A DNA stretch of 64,000 nucleotides from Piscinibacter sp047600445 (GCF_047600445.1 NZ_JASGKT010000001.1:248001-312000), one strand, 5' to 3'; shown: positions 1-10,501, numbered from the stretch's first letter. Numbers and translations are program-made. The notes: generated from the letters alone by a model not told the origin.

Positions 1-1818
<1,818 letters not shown>

Positions 1819-1820
1819 GC

Positions 1821-2450
1821 TCAGCCGCGCAAGGGCCGCGACACGTCGGCCAGCAGCAGCGTCGCCTTGACCAGATCCTCGACCGCTTCGGCCAGGTCGG
1901 CGGGCGGCTCCAGCGATTCGATCTCCTCCAGCAGGTCGTCGGCGTCTTCCAGGTCCTCGGGGTCGAGATGGCGGTACAGCAGCGCCAGCGGCTCGCGCAG
2001 CGTCGCTTCGTCCAGCCCCATCAGCGCCGGGAAGAATTCCATCGCGGTGGCGAAGCCGGCCACCCAGCCGACCACCGCCTCGCTGGGCGTGGCGTCTTCG
2101 CCGTCCAGCTCGAACACCCAGGGGTCGAACCACTGGCGCGCCTGGATCGCCGCGTCCAGCTCGGCGTGGCGGCGCCGCACCAGCGTGTGCAGCCGGCCCG
2201 TGTCGAAGCCCGGCGGCAGCGCGCGGCCGTCGGCATCGGCCACGTGCGCCAGCCAGGCCGCCTCGGCGATGCGGCGCGGCTGCAACAGCACGCCGCACAA
2301 ATAGCCGTCGAGCGCGCTCACGTCCAGCGGCTCGAAAGGCGCCGGCACGGCGTCGAGCCGCTGCTGCAACTCGCCGATCTCGGCTTCTGTGAGCGCTCGC
2401 TGCGCGGCGGCGCGAGGCGCGCGGCGGGGGAAGGGTCGGTGCGTGGCCAT
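1821..2450 (-). CDS. UPF0149 (YecA/YgfB-type) family protein
   Basis: A 209-residue acidic protein of the UPF0149 family, whose biochemical role is poorly defined. Family-typical features are LDGYLCGVLL near residue 48, the SEAVVGWVAGFATAMEFFPA block in the middle, and an acidic stretch rich in D and E (LDPEDLEDADDLLEEIE) before the end. The C-terminal SEC-C zinc motif of longer YecA proteins is absent, so this is the short form. The first 18 residues are basic and R/P-rich and may not be part of the fold; a start at a later codon is possible. It stands alone on the minus strand and converges with priA. Function is unknown. Confidence 0.8.
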   Translation of the reverse strand: MATHRPFPRRAPRAAAQRALTEAEIGELQQRLDAVPAPFEPLDVSALDGYLCGVLLQPRRIAEAAWLAHVADADGRALPPGFDTGRLHTLVRRRHAELDAAIQARQWFDPWVFELDGEDATPSEAVVGWVAGFATAMEFFPALMGLDEATLREPLALLYRHLDPEDLEDADDLLEEIESLEPPADLAEAVEDLVKATLLLADVSRPLRG

Positions 2451-2658
2451 GCGCGGATTGTGCGGCGCGCGCCGGACGCGCTGGGCGGATCGCCATGCGC
2501 TCTATCCCTGCCCCACGTCTTTGGGATGGCCGGACGGCGCGGCCGCTCCTAGAGTCACGCGCATTGCTGTCACACGGGATCCGCGAGGATCGCGCGCTCA
2601 AAAGTCCGCACGCCCGCAGCAACAGGGCGAGAGACTGGCACCCGTCCCAACGACGTCC

Positions 2659-2847
2659 TTACTTGAGGACTTGACACAGCCCACCTGCGATGCAGGTGGG
2701 CTCTTTTTTGTCCTCGGCCGACAGTTGCGCCAGCAGGCAGGGCCCGGCGTCGGCGACGGCGGCCAGATGGGTGTCGTCGACCAGCGGCGCGGCCGTGGCA
2801 ACGACGGCGCCCGACAAGGCGGCGGCGATGGCAATGAGTGCTTTCAT
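2659..2847 (-). CDS. Small exported protein, 62 residues, unknown function
   Basis: The start at 2847 is preceded by a good ribosome site (GGGAGGG, 6-7 bases upstream). The product begins MKALIAIAAALSG and has a classic signal peptide ending around VVATAA, leaving a mature peptide of about 42 residues. That peptide contains three cysteines (CLLAQ, TCIAG, LCQV) and a short charged stretch (SAEDKKEP), suggesting a small periplasmic or secreted, possibly disulfide-bonded protein. I recognise no family. The last third of the gene is antisense to a perfect terminator hairpin, so its final codons are constrained by that structure, or the gene call is wrong at that end. The signal peptide and ribosome site argue that it is real. 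Confidence 0.55.
   Translation of the reverse strand: MKALIAIAAALSGAVVATAAPLVDDTHLAAVADAGPCLLAQLSAEDKKEPTCIAGGLCQVLK
2679..2709 (+). terminator. Strong rho-independent terminator reading rightward
   Basis: A perfect 10-bp stem (GCCCACCTGC / GCAGGTGGGC) with a 3-base GAT loop is followed directly by TCTTTTTT. A smaller hairpin, GTCCT-TACTTG-AGGAC at 2655-2670, precedes it. The U-tract is on the plus strand only. No plus-strand protein gene ends here: the last one, priA, stops 860 bases upstream. A short untranslated RNA ending here is therefore plausible. The terminator lies inside the 3' part of the leftward small gene at 2659-2847. Confidence 0.75.
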
Positions 2848-2968
2848 GGAACCCTCCCGGCGTGCCCGACAGGCCAATCGTTGTAGAACGCGCAGGCAGG
2901 CCAGTCTGTCGACCGGCCGCGCACGCCGCTGTAGGACGATGCCGCTACCGTTTCGGAGACACGATCCC

Positions 2969-3442
2969 ATGAATGATGCTTTTCCCCCCGCCCCCGCCCT
3001 GCTGCCGATGACGCAGATCCGCGTCGAGGTCGGCGCGCTCGTCAGCCTGGGTGCCGCGCCGGCCGGCGAGCGGCGCTACGTGCCGCTGGGCGGCGGCACG
3101 GTGCGCGGGCCCGAGCTGAACGGCACGCTGGTCGAAGGCGGCATCGACTGGCAGGTGGCGCGCGGCGACGGCGCGCTGGAGATCGCCGCGCACTACGTGA
3201 TCCGCGCCGACGACGGCGCGCTGATCGAGGTGCGCAGCGACGGCCTGCGCCACGGCCCGGCCGAGGTGATGGCGCTTCTCGCGCGCGGCGAGGCGGTGCC
3301 GCGCGACGCCTACTTCTTCCGCACGCTGATGCGCTTCACCACCGGCGCGCCGGCCTGGGCGCACCTGAACAAGGTGATGGCCATCGCGGTCGGCCAGCGC
3401 GAGGCGCGCGCGGTGCTGCTCGACGTCTACCGCCTGAGCTGA
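2969..3442 (+). CDS. DUF3237 domain-containing protein
   Basis: 157 residues matching the DUF3237 family in layout: an N-terminal strand region (RVEVGALVSLG), the GERRYVPLGGGTVRGPELNG block, ADWQ-like IDWQVARGDG, and an ending YFFRTLMRFTTGAPAWAHLNKVMAIAVGQRE. These are small single-domain beta-barrel proteins without a firmly established reaction, often placed near oxidoreductase or aromatic-metabolism genes. The start at 2969 has GGAG at a suitable distance. No operon partner is present: it is flanked by a divergent small gene and the convergent PhoX gene. It is followed by a copy of the TTCGACA repeat described separately. Confidence 0.85.
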   Translation: MNDAFPPAPALLPMTQIRVEVGALVSLGAAPAGERRYVPLGGGTVRGPELNGTLVEGGIDWQVARGDGALEIAAHYVIRADDGALIEVRSDGLRHGPAEVMALLARGEAVPRDAYFFRTLMRFTTGAPAWAHLNKVMAIAVGQREARAVLLDVYRLS

Positions 3443-3444
3443 CG

Positions 3445-3469
3445 CTTCGACAGGCTCGGCGCGAACGGG
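3445..3469. repeat. Short extragenic repeat, copy 1 (TTCGACA...GCGAACGGG)
   Basis: These 25 bases between the stops of two convergent genes match the element at 34246-34270 at 22 of 25 positions. Both copies lie between converging genes, as expected for a short repeat that may end or separate transcripts. Similar TTCGACAAGCTCAGGGCGAACGG strings are common extragenic repeats in many GC-rich proteobacteria. Confidence 0.6.
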
Positions 3470-3472
3470 CGT

Positions 3473-5383
3473 TCAGGTGCCGACCGGGCCGCCGTCGCGG
3501 CGCCGGATCGCCACCGTCGCCGAGCGCGGCCGGCCGCCGAAGGGCCAGCGCGAGAACCTGTTCGGCTCGTCGGGGTCGCTGCGGTCGCCGGGCGTCTCGC
3601 CGGGGTGCTGCACGTTGACGAACATCGTGCGGCCGTCGGGCGTCATCGTCGCGCCGGTGATCTCGCAGTTCACCGGGCCGGTGAGGAAGCGGCGGATCTC
3701 GCCCGTCGTGCGGTCGCAGGCCAGCATCTGGTTGTTGCCGATGCGCGCGAGCTCGCCCTGGTTCATCTGCGAAGCGTGCGCGTCGGTCTGGATCCACAGC
3801 ACGCCGCGCGCATCGAGCATCAGGCCGTCGGGGCAGGCAAAGATGTCGCCGCGGATGCTGCCCCGCGCCTCGGCGCGTGCGTTGGCCGGGTCGCCGGCGA
3901 GCACGAGGTGGTCCCAGCGCATCGTCAGGCCGTCGAAGTCGCCGTCTTCGCGCCAGCGGATGATCTGGCCCATCACGTTGTTGGCGCGCGGGTTGGCGGC
4001 GTCCACGCCGGGCTGGCCCGGGCCGCCGCGCGCGCTGTTGTTGGTCAGCGTGCAGTAGACCTCGCGGCGCTGCGGGTCGATGGCCAGCCACTCGGGGCGG
4101 TCCATCTTGGTGGCGCCCAGGGCGTCGCTGGCCTGGCGCGTCTTGACCAGCACCTCGCCCTGGTCGGCAAAGCCGTTGGCCGCCGTCAGCGGCCCCTGGC
4201 CGTGCACCAGCGGCAGCCAGCGGCCGCCGCCGTCGGCGTCGAAGCGCGCCACGTACAGCGTGCCGTGGTCCAGCAGTTCGCGGTTCGCCTGCGCTTTTGT
4301 CAGGTTCCCGCCGCCCGGCGCGATGCGATCCCGGCTGACGAACTTGTAGATGTACTCGAAGCGCGCGTCCTCGCCGGAGTAGACGACGGCGCGGCCGTCG
4401 TGCGTCGTCGCCACCCAGGCGCCTTCGTGCGCGGCGCGGCCCAGCGCGGTGCGCTTGACGGGTGTGCCGGCCGGGTCCATCGGGTCGATCTCGACGATCC
4501 AGCCGAAGCGGTGGAACTCGTTGGGATGGCGGCGCGCGTCGAAGCGCTCGTCGTGCTCGCCCCAGCGGTAGAAGCCGCGCTTGCGCAGGCCCCAGCGGCG
4601 CTGGTCGGGCGTGATCGCCTCGCCGCCGTCGAAGTAGAAGACCCAGTTCTCCTCGCCGGACAGGTAGGTGCCCCAGGGCGTCATGCCGGCGGCGCAGTTG
4701 TTCAGCGTGCCCAGCACGCGGCGGCCTTCGGGGTCGGCCGCGGTGCGCAGCAGCGCATGGCCGGCCGCCGGGCCCTGCACCGCGAAGGGCGTGGACGCGG
4801 TGAAGCGGCGCGCGTGGCGCGAGGGCCGCACCATGCGCCAGCGGCCCTGGTGCAGCTCGACCTCGATCACCGCGACGCCGTGCGCCGCCTGCGCCTTTTG
4901 CACCTTCTCGGCGCTCCAGGTCTTCAGGCCGTCGGGGTACAGCAGTCCGTCGTCGACGTACTCGTGGTTCATCACCAGGAGTCCATGCGTGCTGCTGCCT
5001 TCGAGCGGGAAGAAGTGCATGCCGTCGTGGTGCATGCCCATCTGCAGCGCCTGCTCGGCGGCGGTGTTGGACGCATCCTCGCGCCACGCCGGCATCGCGC
5101 CGGGAATGCCCACCGGCTCGCCCCAGGGCGCGATCACCTCGGCGACGTAGCCCTCGGGCACCCGCACGGCATCGGCGCTGCTCGCGGCGATGCCCTGGAA
5201 GCCGAGCAGCGGGCCGCCGGACGACGCGCCCGCGCAGCCGGCCAGCCAGGGCGCGAGCGCGCCGCCGACCAGCGCGCCGAGGCCGCCGTGCAGCCACTGC
5301 CGCCGCGCCGGATCGGACAGCGCGTGGATGCTCGGGTTGCCCGAGCGGTTGCTGTCCTCCATCGCGTCGAAATCCTTGGCCAT
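3473..5383 (-). CDS. PhoX-family phosphatase (DUF839)
   Basis: 636 residues. PhoX enzymes are exported Ca2+/Fe3+-dependent phosphomonoesterases. An N-terminal twin-arginine-like signal is visible (ARRQWLHGGLGALVGGALAPW, then LAGCAG), so export by Tat, possibly with a lipobox-like cysteine, is likely. Family landmarks include GLLVMNHEYVDDGLLYPDG, GTLNNCAAGMTPWGTYLSGEENW, VEIDPMDP, YTFVS-like YIYKFVSRD and the C-terminal FLTGPVNCEITG followed by PDGRTMFVNVQHPGE. It lies 15 bases downstream of a leftward ABC permease and is probably co-transcribed with that transporter, which is not the usual Pst phosphate system. The physiological substrate may therefore be an organic phosphoester rather than a generic Pho-regulon target; this is inference. 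Confidence 0.88.
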   Translation of the reverse strand: MAKDFDAMEDSNRSGNPSIHALSDPARRQWLHGGLGALVGGALAPWLAGCAGASSGGPLLGFQGIAASSADAVRVPEGYVAEVIAPWGEPVGIPGAMPAWREDASNTAAEQALQMGMHHDGMHFFPLEGSSTHGLLVMNHEYVDDGLLYPDGLKTWSAEKVQKAQAAHGVAVIEVELHQGRWRMVRPSRHARRFTASTPFAVQGPAAGHALLRTAADPEGRRVLGTLNNCAAGMTPWGTYLSGEENWVFYFDGGEAITPDQRRWGLRKRGFYRWGEHDERFDARRHPNEFHRFGWIVEIDPMDPAGTPVKRTALGRAAHEGAWVATTHDGRAVVYSGEDARFEYIYKFVSRDRIAPGGGNLTKAQANRELLDHGTLYVARFDADGGGRWLPLVHGQGPLTAANGFADQGEVLVKTRQASDALGATKMDRPEWLAIDPQRREVYCTLTNNSARGGPGQPGVDAANPRANNVMGQIIRWREDGDFDGLTMRWDHLVLAGDPANARAEARGSIRGDIFACPDGLMLDARGVLWIQTDAHASQMNQGELARIGNNQMLACDRTTGEIRRFLTGPVNCEITGATMTPDGRTMFVNVQHPGETPGDRSDPDEPNRFSRWPFGGRPRSATVAIRRRDGGPVGT

Positions 5384-5398
5384 CGCCCGCCGCGCCCC

Positions 5399-6232
5399 TC
5401 AGAGCTTCTCGGTCTCGCCGCTGCGCGGCTGCCACTTCATCAGGCGCCGCTCGATGCGTCCGACCGCCGCGTCGAGCGCCAGCGCGAAGGCCGTCAGCAC
5501 CAGGATGCCGGCCATCACGGTGTTGATGTCGAAGGCGCCTTCGGCCTGCAGGATCAGGTAGCCGACGCCGCGCGACGAGCCGAGGTACTCACCCACCACC
5601 GCGCCGACGAAGGCCAGCCCGACGCTGGTGTGCAGCGAGCTGAACACCCAGCTCGTCGCGCTGGGCAGGTAGACGTGGCGCAGCAGTTGCCGCGAACTCG
5701 CGCCCAGCATGCGCGCGTTGGCCAGCACCACCGGGCTGACCTCCTTGACGCCCTGGTAGACGTTGAAGAACACGATGAAGAACACCAGCGTGACGCCCAG
5801 CGCCACCTTGCTCGCGATGCCCAGCCCGAACCACACCGCGAAGATCGGCGCCAGGATCACGCGCGGCATGCTGTTGGCCGCCTTGATGTAGGGGTCGAGG
5901 ATGGCCGCGGCCATCGGGCTGAGCGCCAGCCACAGCCCGAACACCAGGCCGAGCGCGGTGCCGATGCCGAAGGCGAGCACGGTCTCGACCAGCGTGACCC
6001 ACAGGTGCTGGTAGATGTCGGCGTTGGTGAAGAACCAGGCGACCATGCGCTGCAAGATCACCAGCGGCTCGCCGAAGAAGAAGGCGGCCTGGCGATCGTT
6101 GTCGAACACGAAGGGCGGGACCAGGCCGGGCTTGGTCAGCAGGTGCCACAGGCCGAAGACCGCCAGCAGCACGGCGAGCTGCCAGGCGCGCAGGTTGCCG
6201 GGTCTCGGCTTGATCAGGTTCCAGACTTTCAT
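5399..6232 (-). CDS. ABC transporter permease (SsuC/TauC type)
   Basis: A 277-residue inner-membrane permease with about six transmembrane helices. The BPD_transp_1 signature loop is ANARMLGASSRQLLRHVYLP, the EAA-type contact site for the ATPase. It starts with ATGA overlapping the stop of the ATPase gene, so the two are translationally coupled. Sequence style and partner genes place it in the sulfonate/nitrate/taurine group (SsuABC, TauABC, NrtABC). Members of this group also carry pyrimidine precursors, riboflavin and aromatic acids, so the substrate cannot be named. Order in the operon is binding protein, ATPase, permease, PhoX. Confidence 0.9.
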   Translation of the reverse strand: MKVWNLIKPRPGNLRAWQLAVLLAVFGLWHLLTKPGLVPPFVFDNDRQAAFFFGEPLVILQRMVAWFFTNADIYQHLWVTLVETVLAFGIGTALGLVFGLWLALSPMAAAILDPYIKAANSMPRVILAPIFAVWFGLGIASKVALGVTLVFFIVFFNVYQGVKEVSPVVLANARMLGASSRQLLRHVYLPSATSWVFSSLHTSVGLAFVGAVVGEYLGSSRGVGYLILQAEGAFDINTVMAGILVLTAFALALDAAVGRIERRLMKWQPRSGETEKL

Positions 6233-7032
6233 GCGGCAAGCTGCTGCTGGTAGCCCTTCAGCACCTCGTCGCGCAGCACGCCCCAGATCGCCTGGTGCAA
6301 CTCGACGAAGCGCGGCGTCGCGCGCACCTCGGCCACGTCGCGCGGGCGTTCGAGATCGACCGTGAATTCGCCGATCGGCCGCGACGCCGGCCCGGCGGAG
6401 AGCACCACCACGCGGTCGCTCATCGCGATCGCCTCGTCGAGGTCGTGCGTGATGAACAGCACCGCCTTCTTCTTCGCCGCCCACAGGGCGAGCACCTCGT
6501 TTTCCATCAACTGGCGCGTCTGGATGTCGAGCGCCGAGAAGGGTTCGTCCATCAGGATGATGTCGGGGTCGAGCGCGAGCGTCTGCGCCAGCGAGGTGCG
6601 CTTGCGCATGCCGCCGGAAAGCTGGTGCGGATAACGGTCGCCGAAACCGCCGAGGCCGACGCGGCGCAGCCATTCCTGCGCGCGCTCCTTCGCATCGGCC
6701 GCGCCGCGGAACTCCAGCCCGGCCATCACGTTGCCCAGCGCGGTGCGCCAGGGCATCAGGCTCTCGGCCTGGAACATGTAGCCGGCGCGCGCGTTGATGC
6801 CGGACAGCGGCGCGCCGAACACCTCGACCGTGCCGCCGGACGGCGCGAGCAGCCCGGCGGCGACGTTCAGCAGCGTGCTCTTGCCGCAGCCGGTGGGGCC
6901 GACCACGCTGACGAACTCGCCGGCGCCGACGTTCAGGGTCACGTCGCGCACGGCGGTGTAACGCTGCGTCGCGTCGTGGCGGTCGACGAAGGTGCAGCCG
7001 ACGCCGCGCAGCGACAGGGCCGGCGCGCTCAT
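6229..7032 (-). CDS. ABC transporter ATP-binding protein (SsuB/TauB type)
   Basis: A 267-residue cytoplasmic ATPase subunit. Walker A GPTGCGKSTLL, Q-loop FQAESLMPWRT, signature LSGGMRKRTSLAQ, Walker B IILMDEPFSALD and the H-loop FITHDLDEAI are all intact. The signature reads LSGGMRKR instead of LSGGQRQR, a variant seen in several SsuB/TauB-like subfamilies. Its start ATGA overlaps the stop of the binding-protein gene and its stop overlaps the permease start by 4 bases, giving a tightly coupled three-gene operon. Confidence 0.92.
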   Translation of the reverse strand: MSAPALSLRGVGCTFVDRHDATQRYTAVRDVTLNVGAGEFVSVVGPTGCGKSTLLNVAAGLLAPSGGTVEVFGAPLSGINARAGYMFQAESLMPWRTALGNVMAGLEFRGAADAKERAQEWLRRVGLGGFGDRYPHQLSGGMRKRTSLAQTLALDPDIILMDEPFSALDIQTRQLMENEVLALWAAKKKAVLFITHDLDEAIAMSDRVVVLSAGPASRPIGEFTVDLERPRDVAEVRATPRFVELHQAIWGVLRDEVLKGYQQQLAA

Positions 7033-8057
7033 CCCTTCGGGTACTGGGTATTGGCCTTGCGCACGAAGTCGTTGGTCCACGCCGCGCCGAGGTCGAACTT
7101 CACGTTCTTCAGCGTGTCGTCGATGCTCTGCAAGGCGCGCACCGCGGTGGCGGCGCCGGCTTCGGGAATGAAGCCGTCGGGCGAGAGCGCGCCCTTGGCG
7201 GCCATGAAGGCGTCGATGTAGACGGCGCGGTCGCCCAGCAGGTAGTTCTCGGGCACGGCCTTGATGATCTCGCCCGCGCCGGCGCCCTGGATCCAGCGGT
7301 CGGCGCGCACCAGCGCGTTGGCCAGCGCCTGCACGGTGGCCGGGTGCTTGTCGATGAAGGCCTGCGGCGCGTACAGGCAGGCGGCCGGCATCGGCCCGCC
7401 GAACACCTTGTCGGCCTCGGCGACGATGCGCGTGTCGGAGATCACCTTGAGGTCGCCCGAGCGCTGCAGCAGCGTGATCACCGGGTCGAGGTTGCTGATC
7501 GCGTCGATCTGGCCGGCGCGCATCGCCGCCACCGCGCCGTTGCCGGCGCCCACGCCGACGATGGACACCTCGCTGGGCTTGATGCCGGACTTGGCCAGCA
7601 CGAAGTTCGCCATCACGTTGGTCGACGAGCCCGGCGCGGTGACGCCGATCTTCTTGCCTTTCAGGTCGGCCAGCGTCTTGTAGTTCGGCAGCGTCTTCGG
7701 GTTGACGCCCAGCACGACCTGCGGCGCGCGCCCCTGCAGCACGAAGGCGCGCAGCGCCTGGCCCTTGCTCTGCATGTTCAGCGTGTGCTCGAAGGCGCCC
7801 GAGACCACGTCGGCGCTGCCGCCCACCACGGCGCGCAGCGCCTGCGAGCCGCCGGCGAAGTCGGCCACGGTCACGTCCAGGCCCTCGGCCTTGAAGAAAC
7901 CCTGCGTCTCGGCGATGGTCAGCGGCAGGTAGTACAGCAGGTTCTTGCCGCCCACCGCGATGGTGAGCCTGGGTTTCTCGAGCGGCTGCGCGCGCAGCAG
8001 CGCGGGCGCGGCGACCAGGGACGACGAGGCGGCGATCAGCAGGGTGCGGCGTTGCAT
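7029..8057 (-). CDS. ABC transporter substrate-binding protein (NMT1/SsuA-like)
   Basis: A 342-residue periplasmic binding protein and the first gene of the leftward transport operon. The N-terminus (MQRRTLLIAASSSLVAAPALLRAQ) is a signal peptide with a paired arginine. The mature protein has SsuA/NMT1-like landmarks: YYLPLTIAETQGFFKAEGLDV, GGSADVVSGAFEHTL, DLKGKKIGVTAPGSSTN and VGVGAGNGAVAAMRAGQIDAI. The ligand could be a sulfonate, nitrate, a thiamine precursor or another small organic; nothing here decides. About 90 bases separate its start from the divergent protease gene, where its promoter should lie. Confidence 0.9.
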   Translation of the reverse strand: MQRRTLLIAASSSLVAAPALLRAQPLEKPRLTIAVGGKNLLYYLPLTIAETQGFFKAEGLDVTVADFAGGSQALRAVVGGSADVVSGAFEHTLNMQSKGQALRAFVLQGRAPQVVLGVNPKTLPNYKTLADLKGKKIGVTAPGSSTNVMANFVLAKSGIKPSEVSIVGVGAGNGAVAAMRAGQIDAISNLDPVITLLQRSGDLKVISDTRIVAEADKVFGGPMPAACLYAPQAFIDKHPATVQALANALVRADRWIQGAGAGEIIKAVPENYLLGDRAVYIDAFMAAKGALSPDGFIPEAGAATAVRALQSIDDTLKNVKFDLGAAWTNDFVRKANTQYPKG

Positions 8058-8150
8058 GGCGTGCGGAAAGAAGCGGTTGGGCCGCGCCGATTCTGGCGCA
8101 GCGGGCCGCGCCGCGCAGCCGGGCAAAGCCCGACCGTAGAATGATTTTCG

Positions 8151-9503
8151 ATGAAGCCTGCCCGCCTCGCCGGCCTCGCGCTGGCGCTTGCCGCCTGGGG
8201 CGCGGCGGCCCAGACCGCCGCGCCGCCCGCGCCACCGCCCGCCGAGCCGGCCGATGCGCCCGGCGGCACCACGCCGTCGCTGTCGGCGCGCAAGGTCTAC
8301 GAGCAGGCGCGCTCTCAGCTCGTGCAGATCCGCACCGTGCTCAAGGGCCGCGCCAGCCAGACCTCGGTGGGCTCGGGCTTTTTCGTCACGCCCGAGGGCC
8401 ACCTCGTCACCAACTTCCACGTCGTCAGCCAGGCGGCGCTCAAGCCGGAGCGGCACGACCTGGTCTACGTCACCGCCGACGGCCGCGAGGCGCCGGTGAG
8501 CATCCTCGCCATCGACGTGCGCCACGACCTGGCATTGCTCAAGGCCGGCGACGCCGGCGCGCCCGGTATCGGCCGCTTCGACGCGCTGGCGCTGCGCCCG
8601 GCCGCGCGCGTGCTGGCGCAGGGCGAGCGCATCTACTCGCTGGGCAACCCGCTGGACGTGGGCTTCGCGGTGATGGAGGGCAACTACAACGGCCTGGTGC
8701 GGCGCAGCTTCTACCCGCAGATCTTCTTCGGCGGCGCGCTGTCGGGCGGCATGAGCGGCGGCCCGGCGCTCGACCAGGACGGCCAGGTGATCGGCGTCAA
8801 CGTGGCGCGCCGCATCGACGGCGAGCAGGTGAGCTTCCTGGTGCCGGCGCCCTTCGTCGCCGCGCTGCTGGCGCGCGCCCGCGACGGCGCGCCGCTGAAG
8901 ACGCCGGCGCATGCCGAGGTGGCCGCGCAGCTCACCGCGCACCAGGCCGAGCTGACCGAGCGCTTCGTCGCGCAGGGCTGGAAGCCCGACACCCACCCGC
9001 GCTACCGCGTGCCGGTGCCGCAGGACGGCTTCATGCGCTGCTGGGGCGGCAGCGAGGCCTCGCGCACCGGCGGGCTCGACCTGGAGCGCTCGGACTGCGT
9101 GATGGACACGCACATCTTCGCCGGCGAGTTCAACACCGGCGCGATCAGCGTGCGCCACGAGAGCTACGACGGCAGCAAGCTCGGCGCGCTGCGCTTCGCC
9201 GCGCAGCACGGGCAGAGCTTCCGCAACGAGTCGTTCACGCGGCTGCGCGCCGACCTGCAGACGCGCCCGCAGTGCCACGAGGACTTCGTCGACCGCGACG
9301 GCCTGGTGCTGCGCGCGGTGGTGTGCCTGCGCGCCTACAGGAAGCTGCCGCAGCTCTACGACGTGGCGGTGCTGGTGGCCACGCTGGACCAGCCCTCGTC
9401 GGGCGTGCAGGGCCGCTTCGACGCGCAGGGCGTCAGCTTCGCCAACGCGCAGCGCCTGGCGCGCCACTACCTCGATGCCTACCAATGGGTGAAGAAGAAG
9501 TGA
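8151..9503 (+). CDS. Exported trypsin-like serine protease (S1 family)
   Basis: 450 residues with an N-terminal signal peptide (MKPARLAGLALALAAWGAAAQ) and a Pro/Ala linker, then a chymotrypsin-fold protease domain. The triad is visible: His90 in TNFHVVS, Asp126 in VRHDLALLK and Ser202 in GGMSGGPAL. There is no PDZ domain, unlike DegP/DegS. The C-terminal 200 residues (from about RYRVPVPQDGFMRCWGG) contain several cysteines and match no family I know. The next gene, encoding an FHA-domain membrane protein, overlaps it by 19 bases, so the two are probably made together; the FHA protein may sense or anchor the protease. Confidence 0.85.
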   Translation: MKPARLAGLALALAAWGAAAQTAAPPAPPPAEPADAPGGTTPSLSARKVYEQARSQLVQIRTVLKGRASQTSVGSGFFVTPEGHLVTNFHVVSQAALKPERHDLVYVTADGREAPVSILAIDVRHDLALLKAGDAGAPGIGRFDALALRPAARVLAQGERIYSLGNPLDVGFAVMEGNYNGLVRRSFYPQIFFGGALSGGMSGGPALDQDGQVIGVNVARRIDGEQVSFLVPAPFVAALLARARDGAPLKTPAHAEVAAQLTAHQAELTERFVAQGWKPDTHPRYRVPVPQDGFMRCWGGSEASRTGGLDLERSDCVMDTHIFAGEFNTGAISVRHESYDGSKLGALRFAAQHGQSFRNESFTRLRADLQTRPQCHEDFVDRDGLVLRAVVCLRAYRKLPQLYDVAVLVATLDQPSSGVQGRFDAQGVSFANAQRLARHYLDAYQWVKKK

Positions 9504-10501
9504 ACGCGCCGCTGGCCATCGTCGAGGTGCTGGACCGCGACGGCCAGGTGCGCCACGCGCAGCGCGTGCCCTCCTGGCCGCTGAGCATCGGGCGCGCGCT
9601 CGACAACGAGCTGTCGCTCGGCGACCCCTACCTGGCGCCGCACCACTGCGTGATCGAGCTCGACGCGAACGGCCTGGGCCTGCGCGTGCTCGACAGCGCC
9701 AACGGCGTGCAGATCGCCGGCGCGCGGCACCTGCGCGCCGGCGAGCGCGAGGCGCTGGCCGACGGCGAACACGCCGTCGAGATCAGCGCCGGGCGCACGC
9801 GGCTGCGCCTGCGCCGCCCGGGCGACGCGCTCGCGCCCGAGCTGCCGCTGGCGGCCTCGGCCACGCTGCTGCGCCGCGGCGCGCCGGTGCTGGCGGCCGG
9901 CGCCGGCCTGGCGCTGGCGCTCGCCTTCGAGACCTGGCTGGCCAGCGACCCCGACGTGTTCCTGCGCACGCTGGGCACCACCGCACTGACCACGGTGATG
10001 GGCGCGGCGGTGTGGATCGGCCTGTGGGCGCTGCTGTCCAAGCTGTTCACGCGCCAGACGCACGCCGGCTGGCACCTGCGCGTGTTCCTGTTCTCGTCGC
10101 TGGCCTGGATGGTGGTGGGCGCGCTGCCGGGCGTGATCGCCTTCGCGCTGTCGTGGCCCTGGGTGTCGGACTTCGGCTTCATCGCCGGCTACGCGATCGG
10201 CGCGGCGGCGCTGTACTACCACCTGCTCGGCGTCGAGCCCTCGCGACCCAGGCTGATGCGCGGCGTCGCGGTCACCGCCTTCGTGCTCGGCACCGCGCTG
10301 ACGCTGTGGAAGCAGGAGCAGCGCAACGAACGCCTCGGCGCCGAGCTGTACCTGAGCAGCTTCCAGCCGCCCGCGCTGCGCCTGGCCCGGCCGGTGCCGG
10401 CCGACAGGTTCGCAGCCGAACTGGCGGCGCTGCAGCCGCTGCTGGACAAGAAGGCCAAGGAAGAGAACGCCACCGAGAACGGAGCGAGCGATGACGAATG
10501 A
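9485..10501 (+). CDS. FHA-domain polytopic membrane protein
   Basis: About 338 residues. The N-terminal ~110 residues form an FHA-like phosphothreonine-binding domain (SIGRALDNELSLGDPYLAPHHCVIEL, then the DSANGVQI segment), followed by about five transmembrane helices (residues roughly 135-290) and a charged C-terminal tail. The ATG at 9485 overlaps the protease gene by 19 bases; a GTG at 9500, with a GTGA overlap and an upstream AAGAAG, is an alternative start. Its end overlaps the SDR gene by 11 bases. The FHA serine in the usual GR..SN..SH pattern is partly replaced (LSLGD, APHH), so phosphopeptide binding is likely but unproven. A eukaryotic-type Ser/Thr kinase exists elsewhere in the window (55.9-57.3 kb), but no link is shown. 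Confidence 0.75.
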   Translation: MGEEEVNAPLAIVEVLDRDGQVRHAQRVPSWPLSIGRALDNELSLGDPYLAPHHCVIELDANGLGLRVLDSANGVQIAGARHLRAGEREALADGEHAVEISAGRTRLRLRRPGDALAPELPLAASATLLRRGAPVLAAGAGLALALAFETWLASDPDVFLRTLGTTALTTVMGAAVWIGLWALLSKLFTRQTHAGWHLRVFLFSSLAWMVVGALPGVIAFALSWPWVSDFGFIAGYAIGAAALYYHLLGVEPSRPRLMRGVAVTAFVLGTALTLWKQEQRNERLGAELYLSSFQPPALRLARPVPADRFAAELAALQPLLDKKAKEENATENGASDDE

